This document shows, piece after piece, positions 1 to 4,921 of a DNA stretch of 5,788 nt. Under the pieces are notes generated by a model. That model made no database searches. It was not told the origin of the DNA and worked only from the letters and a program-made list of their open reading frames with translations. A program made the position numbers and the translations under genes. The stretch spans positions 1 to 5,788 of the forward strand of contig JAPHTL010000127.1 of assembly GCA_026193355.1 (NCBI GenBank). The letters run 5' to 3'. This DNA comes from Rhodospirillales bacterium (GTDB taxonomy: Bacteria > Pseudomonadota > Alphaproteobacteria > Rhodospirillales > JAPHTL01). The stretch's first letter is position 1. The number at the start of each line of letters is the position of its first letter.

Positions 1-392
1 CCGCTTGCGCGCAGCCGCCTTATCCATGCCCTCAGCAGCGGTGCCGCCTTGAAGTCCTTGGGGAATACCCGGCCCGAGGTGCCGACGAAGGTATCCACGC
101 CCAGCCCCCGCGACCATTCCTGAATGGCGTCGGGCGGGAAGGCGTCGAGCATGGGGCGCAGGCGTTCGCGCGTTTCACCGTAACGCCCCATGAAGGCGTC
201 GAACGGTTCGGCATGGGTCAGGTTCAGGCCGCTCTTGCCCGCCATCAGGAACTTGCGCCCCAGCGACGGCATGGCGTCGTACAGGTCCACGTCGATGCCT
301 TTGGCGCACAATGCCTCGGCGGCCATCAGGCCCGCAGGCCCGCCGCCGATGATGGCGATGCGTTGGTTCGTCTGGTTCGTTGTGTCGTTCAT
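1..392 (-). CDS. Flavoprotein of the HI0933/BaiN-like group, N-terminal 130 residues only
   Basis: The gene runs off the left edge, so only the first 130 codons are present and no stop is seen. Residues 12-40 form a Rossmann FAD-binding unit: a hydrophobic strand, then GGGPAG at 16-21, then a second strand ending in an acidic residue (D39). Residues 45-60 carry GRKFLMAGKSGLNLTH, which I recognise from the uncharacterised NAD(P)/FAD-dependent flavoproteins of the PP_4765 type, relatives of HI0933 and BaiN. These bind FAD and are presumed oxidoreductases; the substrate is not known. The ATG at 392 has no good SD motif upstream. It lies 64 bases after the cytochrome gene on the same strand. That larger gap and the different kind of protein suggest it is not part of the sulfur operon. 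The family call is fairly sure, the start less so. Confidence 0.85.
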   Translation of the reverse strand, partial: MNDTTNQTNQRIAIIGGGPAGLMAAEALCAKGIDVDLYDAMPSLGRKFLMAGKSGLNLTHAEPFDAFMGRYGETRERLRPMLDAFPPDAIQEWSRGLGVDTFVGTSGRVFPKDFKAAPLLRAWIRRLRAS

Positions 393-456
393 GGGGGGAC
401 ATACCCACAGAGTAGGGGGTGCGTCAATTGTTCAGACGCCAAGAATGCCGCCTGTC

Positions 457-1149
457 CTATTTTCCGCTATAATAAAAAGCAATCAGCGCCGATATTTCCG
501 CATTGCGAAGAGGGTTGTCGAGGGCGGTAAGTGAATCGCCGCGTACGCCAATGACGAGACGGGCGGCGAGTTCTTCCGGCGGGATTGCCTTCGCCAGTTT
601 GAAAAAGTCCCATGCCGGTCGTTCCTCTTCTGCGGTTTCCGAATCGTCGTGGCATCCTGCGCAATGGGCCTCATGGATTTCACGCGCCCGACGCAGGGCT
701 TCGGAGCGGTTGTCGGGTGGAAGTAGCCCGGCTGTATCAAAAGGATAGGCTGCGGCAAGTTCCTCCAACCCGGCGCGCAATTTCTCAATGTCATTGGCGG
801 CCAATGCGGATCGCAGGTCCACCGTGCGGGAGCCATCCAGGCCGGGCAGGTCCGGCCCGGTGTTGCGGGCGGCGCGAACCAGCAAAGGAAGAACGGAAAG
901 CGCGCCACGCAGCCTGTCCTTGATGCCCTTGATGTTTGGCGCGGACAGATGGCCCGGTTTTACCAGTCGACCGGCATCCGCCTTCATGACGGCGATCTCG
1001 GCGGAAAGTCGGCGCAGGTGTTCGCCGGCATCGGCGGGTGAGGGGGGGCAAAGAAAAAGGGCGGCGACCCCCATGGTGAATGACACCACGAAAGACGCCG
1101 CCCTTGAACGGGTCTGCAAAGAGGAAAACCGCATGGACCGTTTGTTCAT
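457..1149 (-). CDS. Exported mono-heme cytochrome c, 230 residues, with a helical N-terminal extension
   Basis: A single heme-binding motif CAGCH lies at residues 163-167, and the C-terminal helix (RNAEISALIAFYYSGK) is typical of class I cytochromes c. Residues 1-41 form a long Arg-rich signal peptide with a hydrophobic core near 18-34 and likely cleavage after the Ala-Asp-Ala at 39-41, so the heme domain acts in the periplasm. Residues 42-160 are mostly helical, have no recognised domain, and include His44 and His67. No Met or His follows the heme motif, so the usual sixth heme ligand is absent from the heme domain. The gene starts 27 bases after the exported rhodanese and is probably co-transcribed with it, which suggests electron acceptance during periplasmic sulfur chemistry. 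A purine-rich GAAGGGGGA stretch sits about 13 bases before the ATG, rather far for an SD. The ATG at codon 6 is a possible alternative start. Confidence 0.85.
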   Translation of the reverse strand: MNKRSMRFSSLQTRSRAASFVVSFTMGVAALFLCPPSPADAGEHLRRLSAEIAVMKADAGRLVKPGHLSAPNIKGIKDRLRGALSVLPLLVRAARNTGPDLPGLDGSRTVDLRSALAANDIEKLRAGLEELAAAYPFDTAGLLPPDNRSEALRRAREIHEAHCAGCHDDSETAEEERPAWDFFKLAKAIPPEELAARLVIGVRGDSLTALDNPLRNAEISALIAFYYSGK

Positions 1150-1176
1150 ATACGCGCGGTTTCCCCCTTCACTTGC

Positions 1177-2124
1177 CTAGCGCTTGAAGTCGGACTGAAC
1201 TGGCATGGATTCGTCGGCTGTCCATTCGATCATCGAGCCGTCGTACATCTTGACGTCCTTGTTGCCCATCAACTCGGATGAAGCGAACCAGCCAAGCGAC
1301 GCCCAGTGGCCGGAGTTGCAGAAGCTGATCTGCGAACCCGTAGTCGGCACGCCGGCCATGGCGTAAAGCTTTTGCAACTCGGCTGTATCGCGGAACATGC
1401 CGCCGCCGTTGTTCGTCAGCCAGTTCTCCGGCAGGTTCTTCGATCCCGGAATGGTGCCGAAGCGTTTCGATTTGCCGTGCTTGTTGACGCCGATGAACTG
1501 ATCGTTGGGGCGGTGATCGACCAGAACCCCACCGGAGTCCATCGCCGCCTTTACGTCGGCTTTGGAAATAATCATGTCCTGGCGCACGTTGGCCTTGAAG
1601 GTTTTCGCTTTCACTTCAACCGCGCCGGACTCCAGCGGGTTGACGGGTTTTTTTGTCTTTTCGTCGACCTGTTTCGTGTACGCCGCCATTCCGCCATTAA
1701 GGATGGAAACGTTGTCATGGCCAAGCACCTTGAATGTCCAGTAGATGCGCGCCGCCGTTCCCACGTCCAGCGCCTTGCCACCGACCGGGATGAGGACAAC
1801 GTGGTCATCGTTGCCGATGCCAAGTCCGCCGATCAGCTTTTCGAGGGTCGGTGTGGGTGACAGCATGCCGACGGTTTTGTTCTTGTCCGTTCCGCGCCAT
1901 CCATCCTTCAGGTAATCGGTCCATATCGCGCCCGGTATATGCGCGCGCAGGTAGTCCGCCTTTTTCTTGTTGCCAAGCGTACCGCCAACGTCGAGGAGGA
2001 CGATGCCGGGTTTTCCAAGATTGGCCTTCACCCATTCGACATCGACAAGCGGCGAAGCCGCCTTTGCTCCGCCTGTGGCTATAACCATCGCCAGTGCAAA
2101 AGCCATTACGAGAATTTTTTTCAT
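1177..2124 (-). CDS. Exported two-domain rhodanese (thiosulfate/3-mercaptopyruvate sulfurtransferase family), 315 residues
   Basis: Residues 1-22 form a signal peptide (MKKILVMAFALAMVIATGG, cleavage after Ala-Lys-Ala), so the enzyme should be periplasmic. Two rhodanese domains follow. The first (about 24-155) has the LLDVGG strand and the LNGGMAAY end but no cysteine at its active-site loop. The second (about 190-310) has LVDHRPNDQF, GTIPGSKNLP, the active-site loop FCNSGHWA with Cys269, and YDGSMIEW. Cys269 is the only cysteine in the protein and is the expected persulfide carrier. An inactive first and active second domain is normal for this family. An upstream in-frame ATG at 2160 would add 12 residues, but AGGGAG lies 9 bases before the ATG at 2124, and the signal peptide fits that start. 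The donor could be thiosulfate or another sulfane-sulfur compound; the sequence does not decide. Confidence 0.9.
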   Translation of the reverse strand: MKKILVMAFALAMVIATGGAKAASPLVDVEWVKANLGKPGIVLLDVGGTLGNKKKADYLRAHIPGAIWTDYLKDGWRGTDKNKTVGMLSPTPTLEKLIGGLGIGNDDHVVLIPVGGKALDVGTAARIYWTFKVLGHDNVSILNGGMAAYTKQVDEKTKKPVNPLESGAVEVKAKTFKANVRQDMIISKADVKAAMDSGGVLVDHRPNDQFIGVNKHGKSKRFGTIPGSKNLPENWLTNNGGGMFRDTAELQKLYAMAGVPTTGSQISFCNSGHWASLGWFASSELMGNKDVKMYDGSMIEWTADESMPVQSDFKR

Positions 2125-2133
2125 CGTTATCAT

Positions 2134-2139
2134 CTCCCT
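2134..2139 (-). promoter_or_regulatory. Ribosome binding site that decides the rhodanese start
   Basis: The minus strand reads AGGGAG here, 9 bases before the ATG at 2124. It makes that ATG the better start than the in-frame ATGs at 2160 and 2133; the latter touches the SD directly and is too close to use it. Confidence 0.75.
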
Positions 2140-2164
2140 GGTTGATGTTTGTACATTCATGTCC

Positions 2165-2216
2165 AGTGGCTTTTTCTTCCTGACGGATGGGCCCCATCCG
2201 TCAGACTCAAGCCACT
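2165..2216 (-). other. Two-part inverted repeat (long hairpin) between the DsrE-like genes and the rhodanese
   Basis: A perfect 12-base inverted repeat (CTGACGGATGGG at 2180-2191 and its complement at 2193-2204) is enclosed by a second 8-base pair of arms (AGTGGCTT at 2165-2172 and AAGCCACT at 2209-2216). The outer arm overlaps the TAG stop codon of the 63-residue gene. The structure fills almost the entire gap between that gene and the rhodanese leader. In the direction of transcription the inner stem is followed by GGAAGAAAAAG, not a run of T, so it is not a standard Rho-independent terminator. It could stabilise the 3' end of the upstream message, slow or partly stop transcription, or bind a regulator as DNA. 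The repeat is directly visible; the role is inference. Confidence 0.7.
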
Positions 2217-2406
2217 AGAGCGTGACGATCTTGTCCGCCGTCATTATCGCCTTCACTACTTCGTCCCACGACGCATCGTCATCCGCCGCGATTTGGGCGA
2301 TGCCCATCCGTGACACGTCGTGATCTCCTCCCTCCAATATCTGGACTGCGGAACGGACGGTTGTGTTGTCCGGAAACAGGCCGCAGTCGAGTTCAAGAAA
2401 CTTCAT
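2215..2406 (-). CDS. 63-residue protein, possibly a short DsrE/DsrF/DsrH-like subunit
   Basis: I do not recognise a named family. The protein is acidic, cytoplasmic in character and has one cysteine (Cys8, in LDCGLFP). Its last 35 residues (a short Met-Gly-Ile turn, an acidic helix with WDEVVKAIM, then ADKIVTL) resemble the closing helix and strand of DsrE-type proteins, where an Ala-Asp-Lys-Val-like strand is common. It is too short for a complete DsrE fold of about 100-120 residues, so it may be half a fold or something unrelated. The start is well supported: AGGGG lies 6 bases before the ATG, and the stop of the preceding DsrE-like gene is only 11 bases upstream. Position and size suggest a partner of the two preceding small proteins. 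The gene is very likely real; the family link is weak. Confidence 0.7.
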   Translation of the reverse strand: MKFLELDCGLFPDNTTVRSAVQILEGGDHDVSRMGIAQIAADDDASWDEVVKAIMTADKIVTL

Positions 2407-2417
2407 GCAGGTCCCCT

Positions 2418-2696
2418 CTACAGGTTTATCGTCAGGTCGCTGGCGGCCATGGCCGCGGCCAGCGCCTTTGCGTCCAGAAGGTTCAGCTCGTCACCCATCT
2501 CCGCCACCGTGGTTTCCGGTACGATGTCGGACAACTCCAGAAGTTCGGCGTTGGCGGCGTTTTCCTCTGTCTCTGCCACCGGGCCGGTCATGAAGACCAG
2601 TCGTACGGTGTGGCCGGCAATCGTCAGGCCGGCTGCGACACGCATGCCTTCACCGTGATCGCGCCGGGCCAGAACGAGGATGTGTTTGTCCGCCAT
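2418..2696 (-). CDS. Small DsrE-like protein without cysteine, 92 residues
   Basis: The chain starts with a strand HILVLARRD (5-13), then a helix with GEGMRVAAGL and a second strand VRLVFM (31-36), an order typical of the DsrE/TusD/TusC superfamily. It ends with a helix rich in Ala and a closing strand DLTINL. There is no cysteine at all, so it cannot carry persulfide itself. In the known DsrEFH/TusBCD complexes some subunits also lack the active cysteine and are structural, so a structural partner role beside the cysteine-bearing 97-residue protein is reasonable. The ATG follows the previous stop by 10 bases, and the G run touching that TAG serves as SD, pointing to translational coupling. 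Assignment to the superfamily is moderate and rests on pattern only. Confidence 0.75.
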   Translation of the reverse strand: MADKHILVLARRDHGEGMRVAAGLTIAGHTVRLVFMTGPVAETEENAANAELLELSDIVPETTVAEMGDELNLLDAKALAAAMAASDLTINL

Positions 2697-2706
2697 CGTG
2701 ATCCCC

Positions 2707-3000
2707 CTACAGGCTTATCAGGCGCACGGCGTTCGCCATCATCGCGCTGTTGTTGGTCTGGCTTCCAATCTCGACGGGGCAGTCTTCGTCTGTGCCGCCG
2801 ACCTTTCCCCATGAATGCTTGCACACTACCGTGCGTCCGGAGCCGTCGAGTGCGGCGACGAATGTCTCGTCGTACAGCAACCGGACACCATCATTGGTCA
2901 TGAAGCACTGCCATTCGACGCCGGCCCGTGTCAGCGACCGCATCAACGGAATCGCCACCCTTGCGCATTCAGAAGAAGTCACATGCACCATTACATCCAC
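2707..3000 (-). CDS. Small DsrE-like protein with four cysteines, 97 residues, GTG start
   Basis: Cysteines are at 12, 32, 60 and 74. The N-terminal strand VMVHVTS, a helix ending in TRAGVEWQCFMTNDGV, a central strand RTVVCKHS and a C-terminal GSQTNNSAMMANAVRLISL (helix then strand) fit a compact DsrE-like fold. Cys60 or Cys74 sits about where the persulfide-carrying cysteine of DsrE/TusD is found, so it is a candidate sulfur acceptor from the TusA-type protein in this cluster. The start is GTG at 3000, one base after the stop of the anchored rhodanese-like gene. AGGTGG lies 6 bases before it, inside the end of that gene. The ATG at codon 4 would lie 15 bases from the SD and is less likely. 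The superfamily call is moderately sure; the exact subfamily is unknown to me. Confidence 0.78.
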   Translation of the reverse strand: MDVMVHVTSSECARVAIPLMRSLTRAGVEWQCFMTNDGVRLLYDETFVAALDGSGRTVVCKHSWGKVGGTDEDCPVEIGSQTNNSAMMANAVRLISL

Positions 3001-3001
3001 G

Positions 3002-3973
3002 TCACACCACCTTTCCGCGCCGGACCGCGCCGATCATGATCATGGCCACGACACCGAGGATTGCGCCCAACCCGACGGCCGCTGCAATCGTCAGCAAGGG
3101 CGACGTGTCCAGTGTGTGTGTGATGGATGGTTTCGCAAGCGATGTGCTGGGATAGCTTGCAGCGTCGATCGGCAGGGTGCCATCGGCCGCCCATTCGGCC
3201 CACCCGCCGGGATAGACCCGCACCGGCGTTCCCGTTCCAGCTATCACCAGAGTCATAAAGGCGATCCCATCAATGGCATGGCTTGCATAGACGATGGCGG
3301 TACGGCCGACAGGGCCGAGGGCGGCCCCACGGGCCACATCGCTGCGCAGTATGGATGCGGGAAGATGATCGGCCCCCGGAAGGTGCCCGCTGCGCACGCC
3401 ATCAACGGTATTTCCCCAATAGGCGTTCTCGGCGCGCCCGTCCAGCAGCAGCGGCGCAGGGGTCGTCGTCAGAAGCTCCCGCAACTCGTTTTTGAATACG
3501 AAGGCCGTGCTGCGTACGGGCGCTTGCCAGACGACGGTGCGGATGTTGGCGCGCGTCTGTCCTGGTCCACGAGGCGCATCGATGGTTCCAATTCCTCGCG
3601 CAAGAACCGATACGCGGGATTGACCAAACAGATAAAGAAGGCCTGCAACGAAATCCCGCTCCGTGGGGTTGTCGCCGATGACGAGCACAGTTTCTGCCCC
3701 GCTCAGTCCTGCGCTGCCGAGCACCCAGGCGATATCGGCGGATGAAGCAAGCCTTCCATGCGGCCCCAGAAAGTCTGAGGACGGCAGGCATCGGGCGTCG
3801 GTCAGGGATTGTTCAGCGCATGTTGATCCGGAGCGAGCGTCGATAACAATCGCACCGTTGCCGGCCGCTTCAATGCTGGAGACATAGGTCAATGGCTGCG
3901 TTTTCGCATGTGCCCAGCCACCGACACCAAGGAACAGGGCGATTGTTGCGGCGGCGAAGCGAATGGCGAACAT
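3002..3973 (-). CDS. Membrane-anchored double rhodanese-like protein lacking the catalytic cysteines, 323 residues
   Basis: Residues 1-23 are a signal peptide (cleavage likely after Ala-His-Ala). Two rhodanese-like domains follow at about 28-150 and 155-268, then a linker, a membrane span at about 292-316 rich in Gly and Ala, and a basic end RRGKVV that should face the cytoplasm. The body is thus periplasmic and held to the inner membrane. Domain 2 keeps LLDGRAENAYWG, GHLPGADHLP and VRVYPGGWAEW, but the active-site loop reads VYASHAIDG, with Ala230 or Ser231 where Cys is expected. Domain 1 has GDNPTERD at that place, also without Cys. The only cysteines (52 and 62) lie elsewhere in domain 1. 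It probably binds or scaffolds rather than transfers sulfur. The ATG has GGGGAG 9 bases upstream, overlapping the TAG of the 89-residue gene. Confidence 0.85.
   Translation of the reverse strand: MFAIRFAAATIALFLGVGGWAHAKTQPLTYVSSIEAAGNGAIVIDARSGSTCAEQSLTDARCLPSSDFLGPHGRLASSADIAWVLGSAGLSGAETVLVIGDNPTERDFVAGLLYLFGQSRVSVLARGIGTIDAPRGPGQTRANIRTVVWQAPVRSTAFVFKNELRELLTTTPAPLLLDGRAENAYWGNTVDGVRSGHLPGADHLPASILRSDVARGAALGPVGRTAIVYASHAIDGIAFMTLVIAGTGTPVRVYPGGWAEWAADGTLPIDAASYPSTSLAKPSITHTLDTSPLLTIAAAVGLGAILGVVAMIMIGAVRRGKVV
3007..3012 (-). promoter_or_regulatory. Ribosome binding site supporting the GTG start of the DsrE-like gene
   Basis: The minus strand reads AGGTGG, 6 bases before the GTG at 3000 and within the last codons of the upstream gene. 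It supports GTG over the ATG nine bases further downstream and implies coupled translation. Confidence 0.6.
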
Positions 3974-3987
3974 GACCGGCTTCTCCC

Positions 3988-4257
3988 CTAACAGCCCTGG
4001 AAGCGGACGGCGCGGGCTGGCGCCGCGTCTGCGCTGGGGGGCGCAGGCGGATTCTCGATGTAGTAACTGATCAGGTCGTCGACGCTGACAATGCCGAAAT
4101 CCCCGAGGTCCATATCAGGCAAGTCATAGGATTCGGCAGGGGTTTTCCATGCGGCAAGCTTGTCTGCCGGTATGGCTGCGAACGGATAGGCGATCAAGGC
4201 CAGTCCGATGCTGATGACCAGTGACAGGATGCAGAATATCAGGCTGGGCCTATCCAT
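3988..4257 (-). CDS. Small single-span membrane protein, 89 residues, unknown family
   Basis: I do not recognise the family. Residues 6-28 form a hydrophobic span (containing Cys9), followed by a soluble tail with an acidic stretch (YDLPDMDLGDFG, 44-55), the motif VSVDDLISYY (57-66), a Pro-rich piece and a C-terminal Cys89. If the N terminus is inside, the tail is periplasmic, but charges around the span do not settle the topology. The motif and overall plan resemble the 68-residue membrane protein two genes upstream. The ATG has GGAG about 9 bases before it in the 22-base gap after the 30-residue gene, and its stop is 14 bases before the anchored rhodanese-like gene. Location suggests a subunit of a membrane complex with its neighbours. 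Confidence 0.8.
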   Translation of the reverse strand: MDRPSLIFCILSLVISIGLALIAYPFAAIPADKLAAWKTPAESYDLPDMDLGDFGIVSVDDLISYYIENPPAPPSADAAPARAVRFQGC

Positions 4258-4279
4258 TGGGCGTTTCTCCGCACCGTCG

Positions 4280-4372
4280 TTAAAGGGAATCCATCAGGAA
4301 GCTGATGGCCATCGCACCGAAGGCGACAACAAACATGATGATGTGAACGACCGTTTCAAAATCCAGCCCCAT
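4280..4372 (-). CDS. 30-residue single-span membrane microprotein
   Basis: This short reading frame starts with ATG at 4372 and ends with TAA, giving 30 residues: MGLDFETVVH, then a hydrophobic stretch VVHIIMFVVAFGAMAISFL (8-26), then MDSL. It looks like a one-pass membrane peptide with acidic residues at both ends. Support for expression: AAGGGA lies 9 bases before the ATG within the last codons of the 68-residue gene, the gap to that gene's stop is only 3 bases, and without it there would be a 118-base gap in an otherwise tightly packed operon. Tiny subunits of this kind often stabilise membrane complexes (CydX and CcoQ are examples of the principle, not claimed relatives). The family is unknown to me. 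Confidence 0.72.
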   Translation of the reverse strand: MGLDFETVVHIIMFVVAFGAMAISFLMDSL

Positions 4373-4375
4373 GAC

Positions 4376-4582
4376 TCACTGTCCCTTGTAATGACGAATA
4401 AGGACATCGACCTGAACCGGCTTGCCGGTTTCCGGATTGATGACCGGTGGAGTGAAGAACGGTGCTCCGTCCCGGCTGACGCGGATGCTTTCGGGGGGGA
4501 AGGCATATACATATGTCAGTCCCACGATGGTAATCATCGTGATCAGTCCAACAAACGTCCGCATGATAACGCTGGCGACCAT
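4376..4582 (-). CDS. Small single-span membrane protein, 68 residues, unknown family
   Basis: Residues 4-28 hold a membrane span after a short N terminus with Arg8, which suggests N-inside topology and a periplasmic tail. The tail has FPPESIRVSRDG, a Pro-rich part (FFTPPVINPETGKP, 42-55) and ends in VQVDVLIRHYKGQ. There are no cysteines or heme motifs. The segment 56-65 matches the pattern V-x-V-D-x-L-I-x-x-Y also found in the 89-residue protein. The ATG has AAGGA 7 bases upstream, and the stop of the TusA-like gene is only 3 bases before it, so the two are likely translated together. It may be a membrane subunit that links the sulfur carrier or importer to the anchored rhodanese-like protein; that is inference. 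I cannot name the family. Confidence 0.82.
   Translation of the reverse strand: MVASVIMRTFVGLITMITIVGLTYVYAFPPESIRVSRDGAPFFTPPVINPETGKPVQVDVLIRHYKGQ
4382..4387 (-). promoter_or_regulatory. Ribosome binding site for the 30-residue membrane peptide
   Basis: The minus strand reads AAGGGA, 9 bases before the ATG at 4372 and inside the Lys-Gly codons that end the 68-residue gene. It is the main translational evidence that the 30-codon frame is a gene. Confidence 0.6.
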
Positions 4583-4585
4583 GGT

Positions 4586-4891
4586 TCAATCCTTCTGGAC
4601 GTAAATTTCCCAGCACCGCTCGGCCTTTATTGTTTCCAGGTGACTTGCGCCCAGATCGTTCATCATTGGCGGAATGGCTTCGGTCGATGAAGGGTTGTCG
4701 ACAAGCACCTCTATCACATCGCCGGGCGCTGCCTCGTTCAACGCCTTTTTTGTCATCAGCTGTGGACGAGGGCAGGAATCGCCGATGCAGTCCACCGTTC
4801 TTGAAATGGTGTAGGTCGTGCCGCCGAGGGTGATTTCACCTGCGGGTTTCTCGGCTTTCTTTTTGTCCTTGCTGGATCCAAAAAGTCCCAT
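4586..4891 (-). CDS. TusA/SirA-type sulfur carrier protein, 101 residues
   Basis: The TusA signature is clear: DCIGDSCPRPQLMTKKAL with the Cys-Pro-x-Pro at 40-43. Cys40 should carry persulfide sulfur in the cytoplasm. The rest follows the family order: the helix after CPRP, the strand GDVIEVLVDNP (57-67), the helix STEAIPPMMNDLG and a final strand CWEIYVQKD. A second cysteine, Cys35, lies five residues before Cys40, and Cys93 is near the end. The protein has a Lys-rich N-terminal addition of about 20 residues compared with the usual 75-80 residue TusA. GGAGGA lies 7 bases before the ATG. TusA-like proteins next to YeeE/YedE genes commonly receive sulfur brought in by the transporter (as in the TsuA/TsuB pair). 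The DsrE-like proteins downstream would be natural acceptors or donors. Confidence 0.92.
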   Translation of the reverse strand: MGLFGSSKDKKKAEKPAGEITLGGTTYTISRTVDCIGDSCPRPQLMTKKALNEAAPGDVIEVLVDNPSSTEAIPPMMNDLGASHLETIKAERCWEIYVQKD

Positions 4892-4921
4892 CTTTTGTTC
4901 CTCCGATATGAAAGTGGCCGA

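Noticed and set aside
393..435. Possible promoter for the flavoprotein (TTGACG followed about 17-18 bases later by a TATG-containing box)
   Set aside because: The -10 match is poor and would lie almost on the start codon. A separate promoter here is plausible from context but not supported well enough to list.
421..439. Inverted repeat GCGTC-N9-GACGC between the cytochrome and flavoprotein genes, considered as a terminator
   Set aside because: The stem is only five bases with a nine-base loop, and no T run follows on the minus strand. A chance repeat or weak operator is as likely.
2125..2160. Earlier in-frame start for the rhodanese at 2160, adding 12 residues
   Set aside because: It has no SD of its own, it would place polar residues before the signal peptide, and the AGGGAG at 2134-2139 is correctly spaced for the ATG at 2124.
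2750..3745. Long plus-strand reading frame of 331 codons opposite the DsrE-like and anchored rhodanese-like genes
   Set aside because: Its product is low in hydrophobic structure, rich in Arg, Pro and Cys without motifs, has no SD and spans a gene junction. The minus-strand genes there have clear domains and SD sites.
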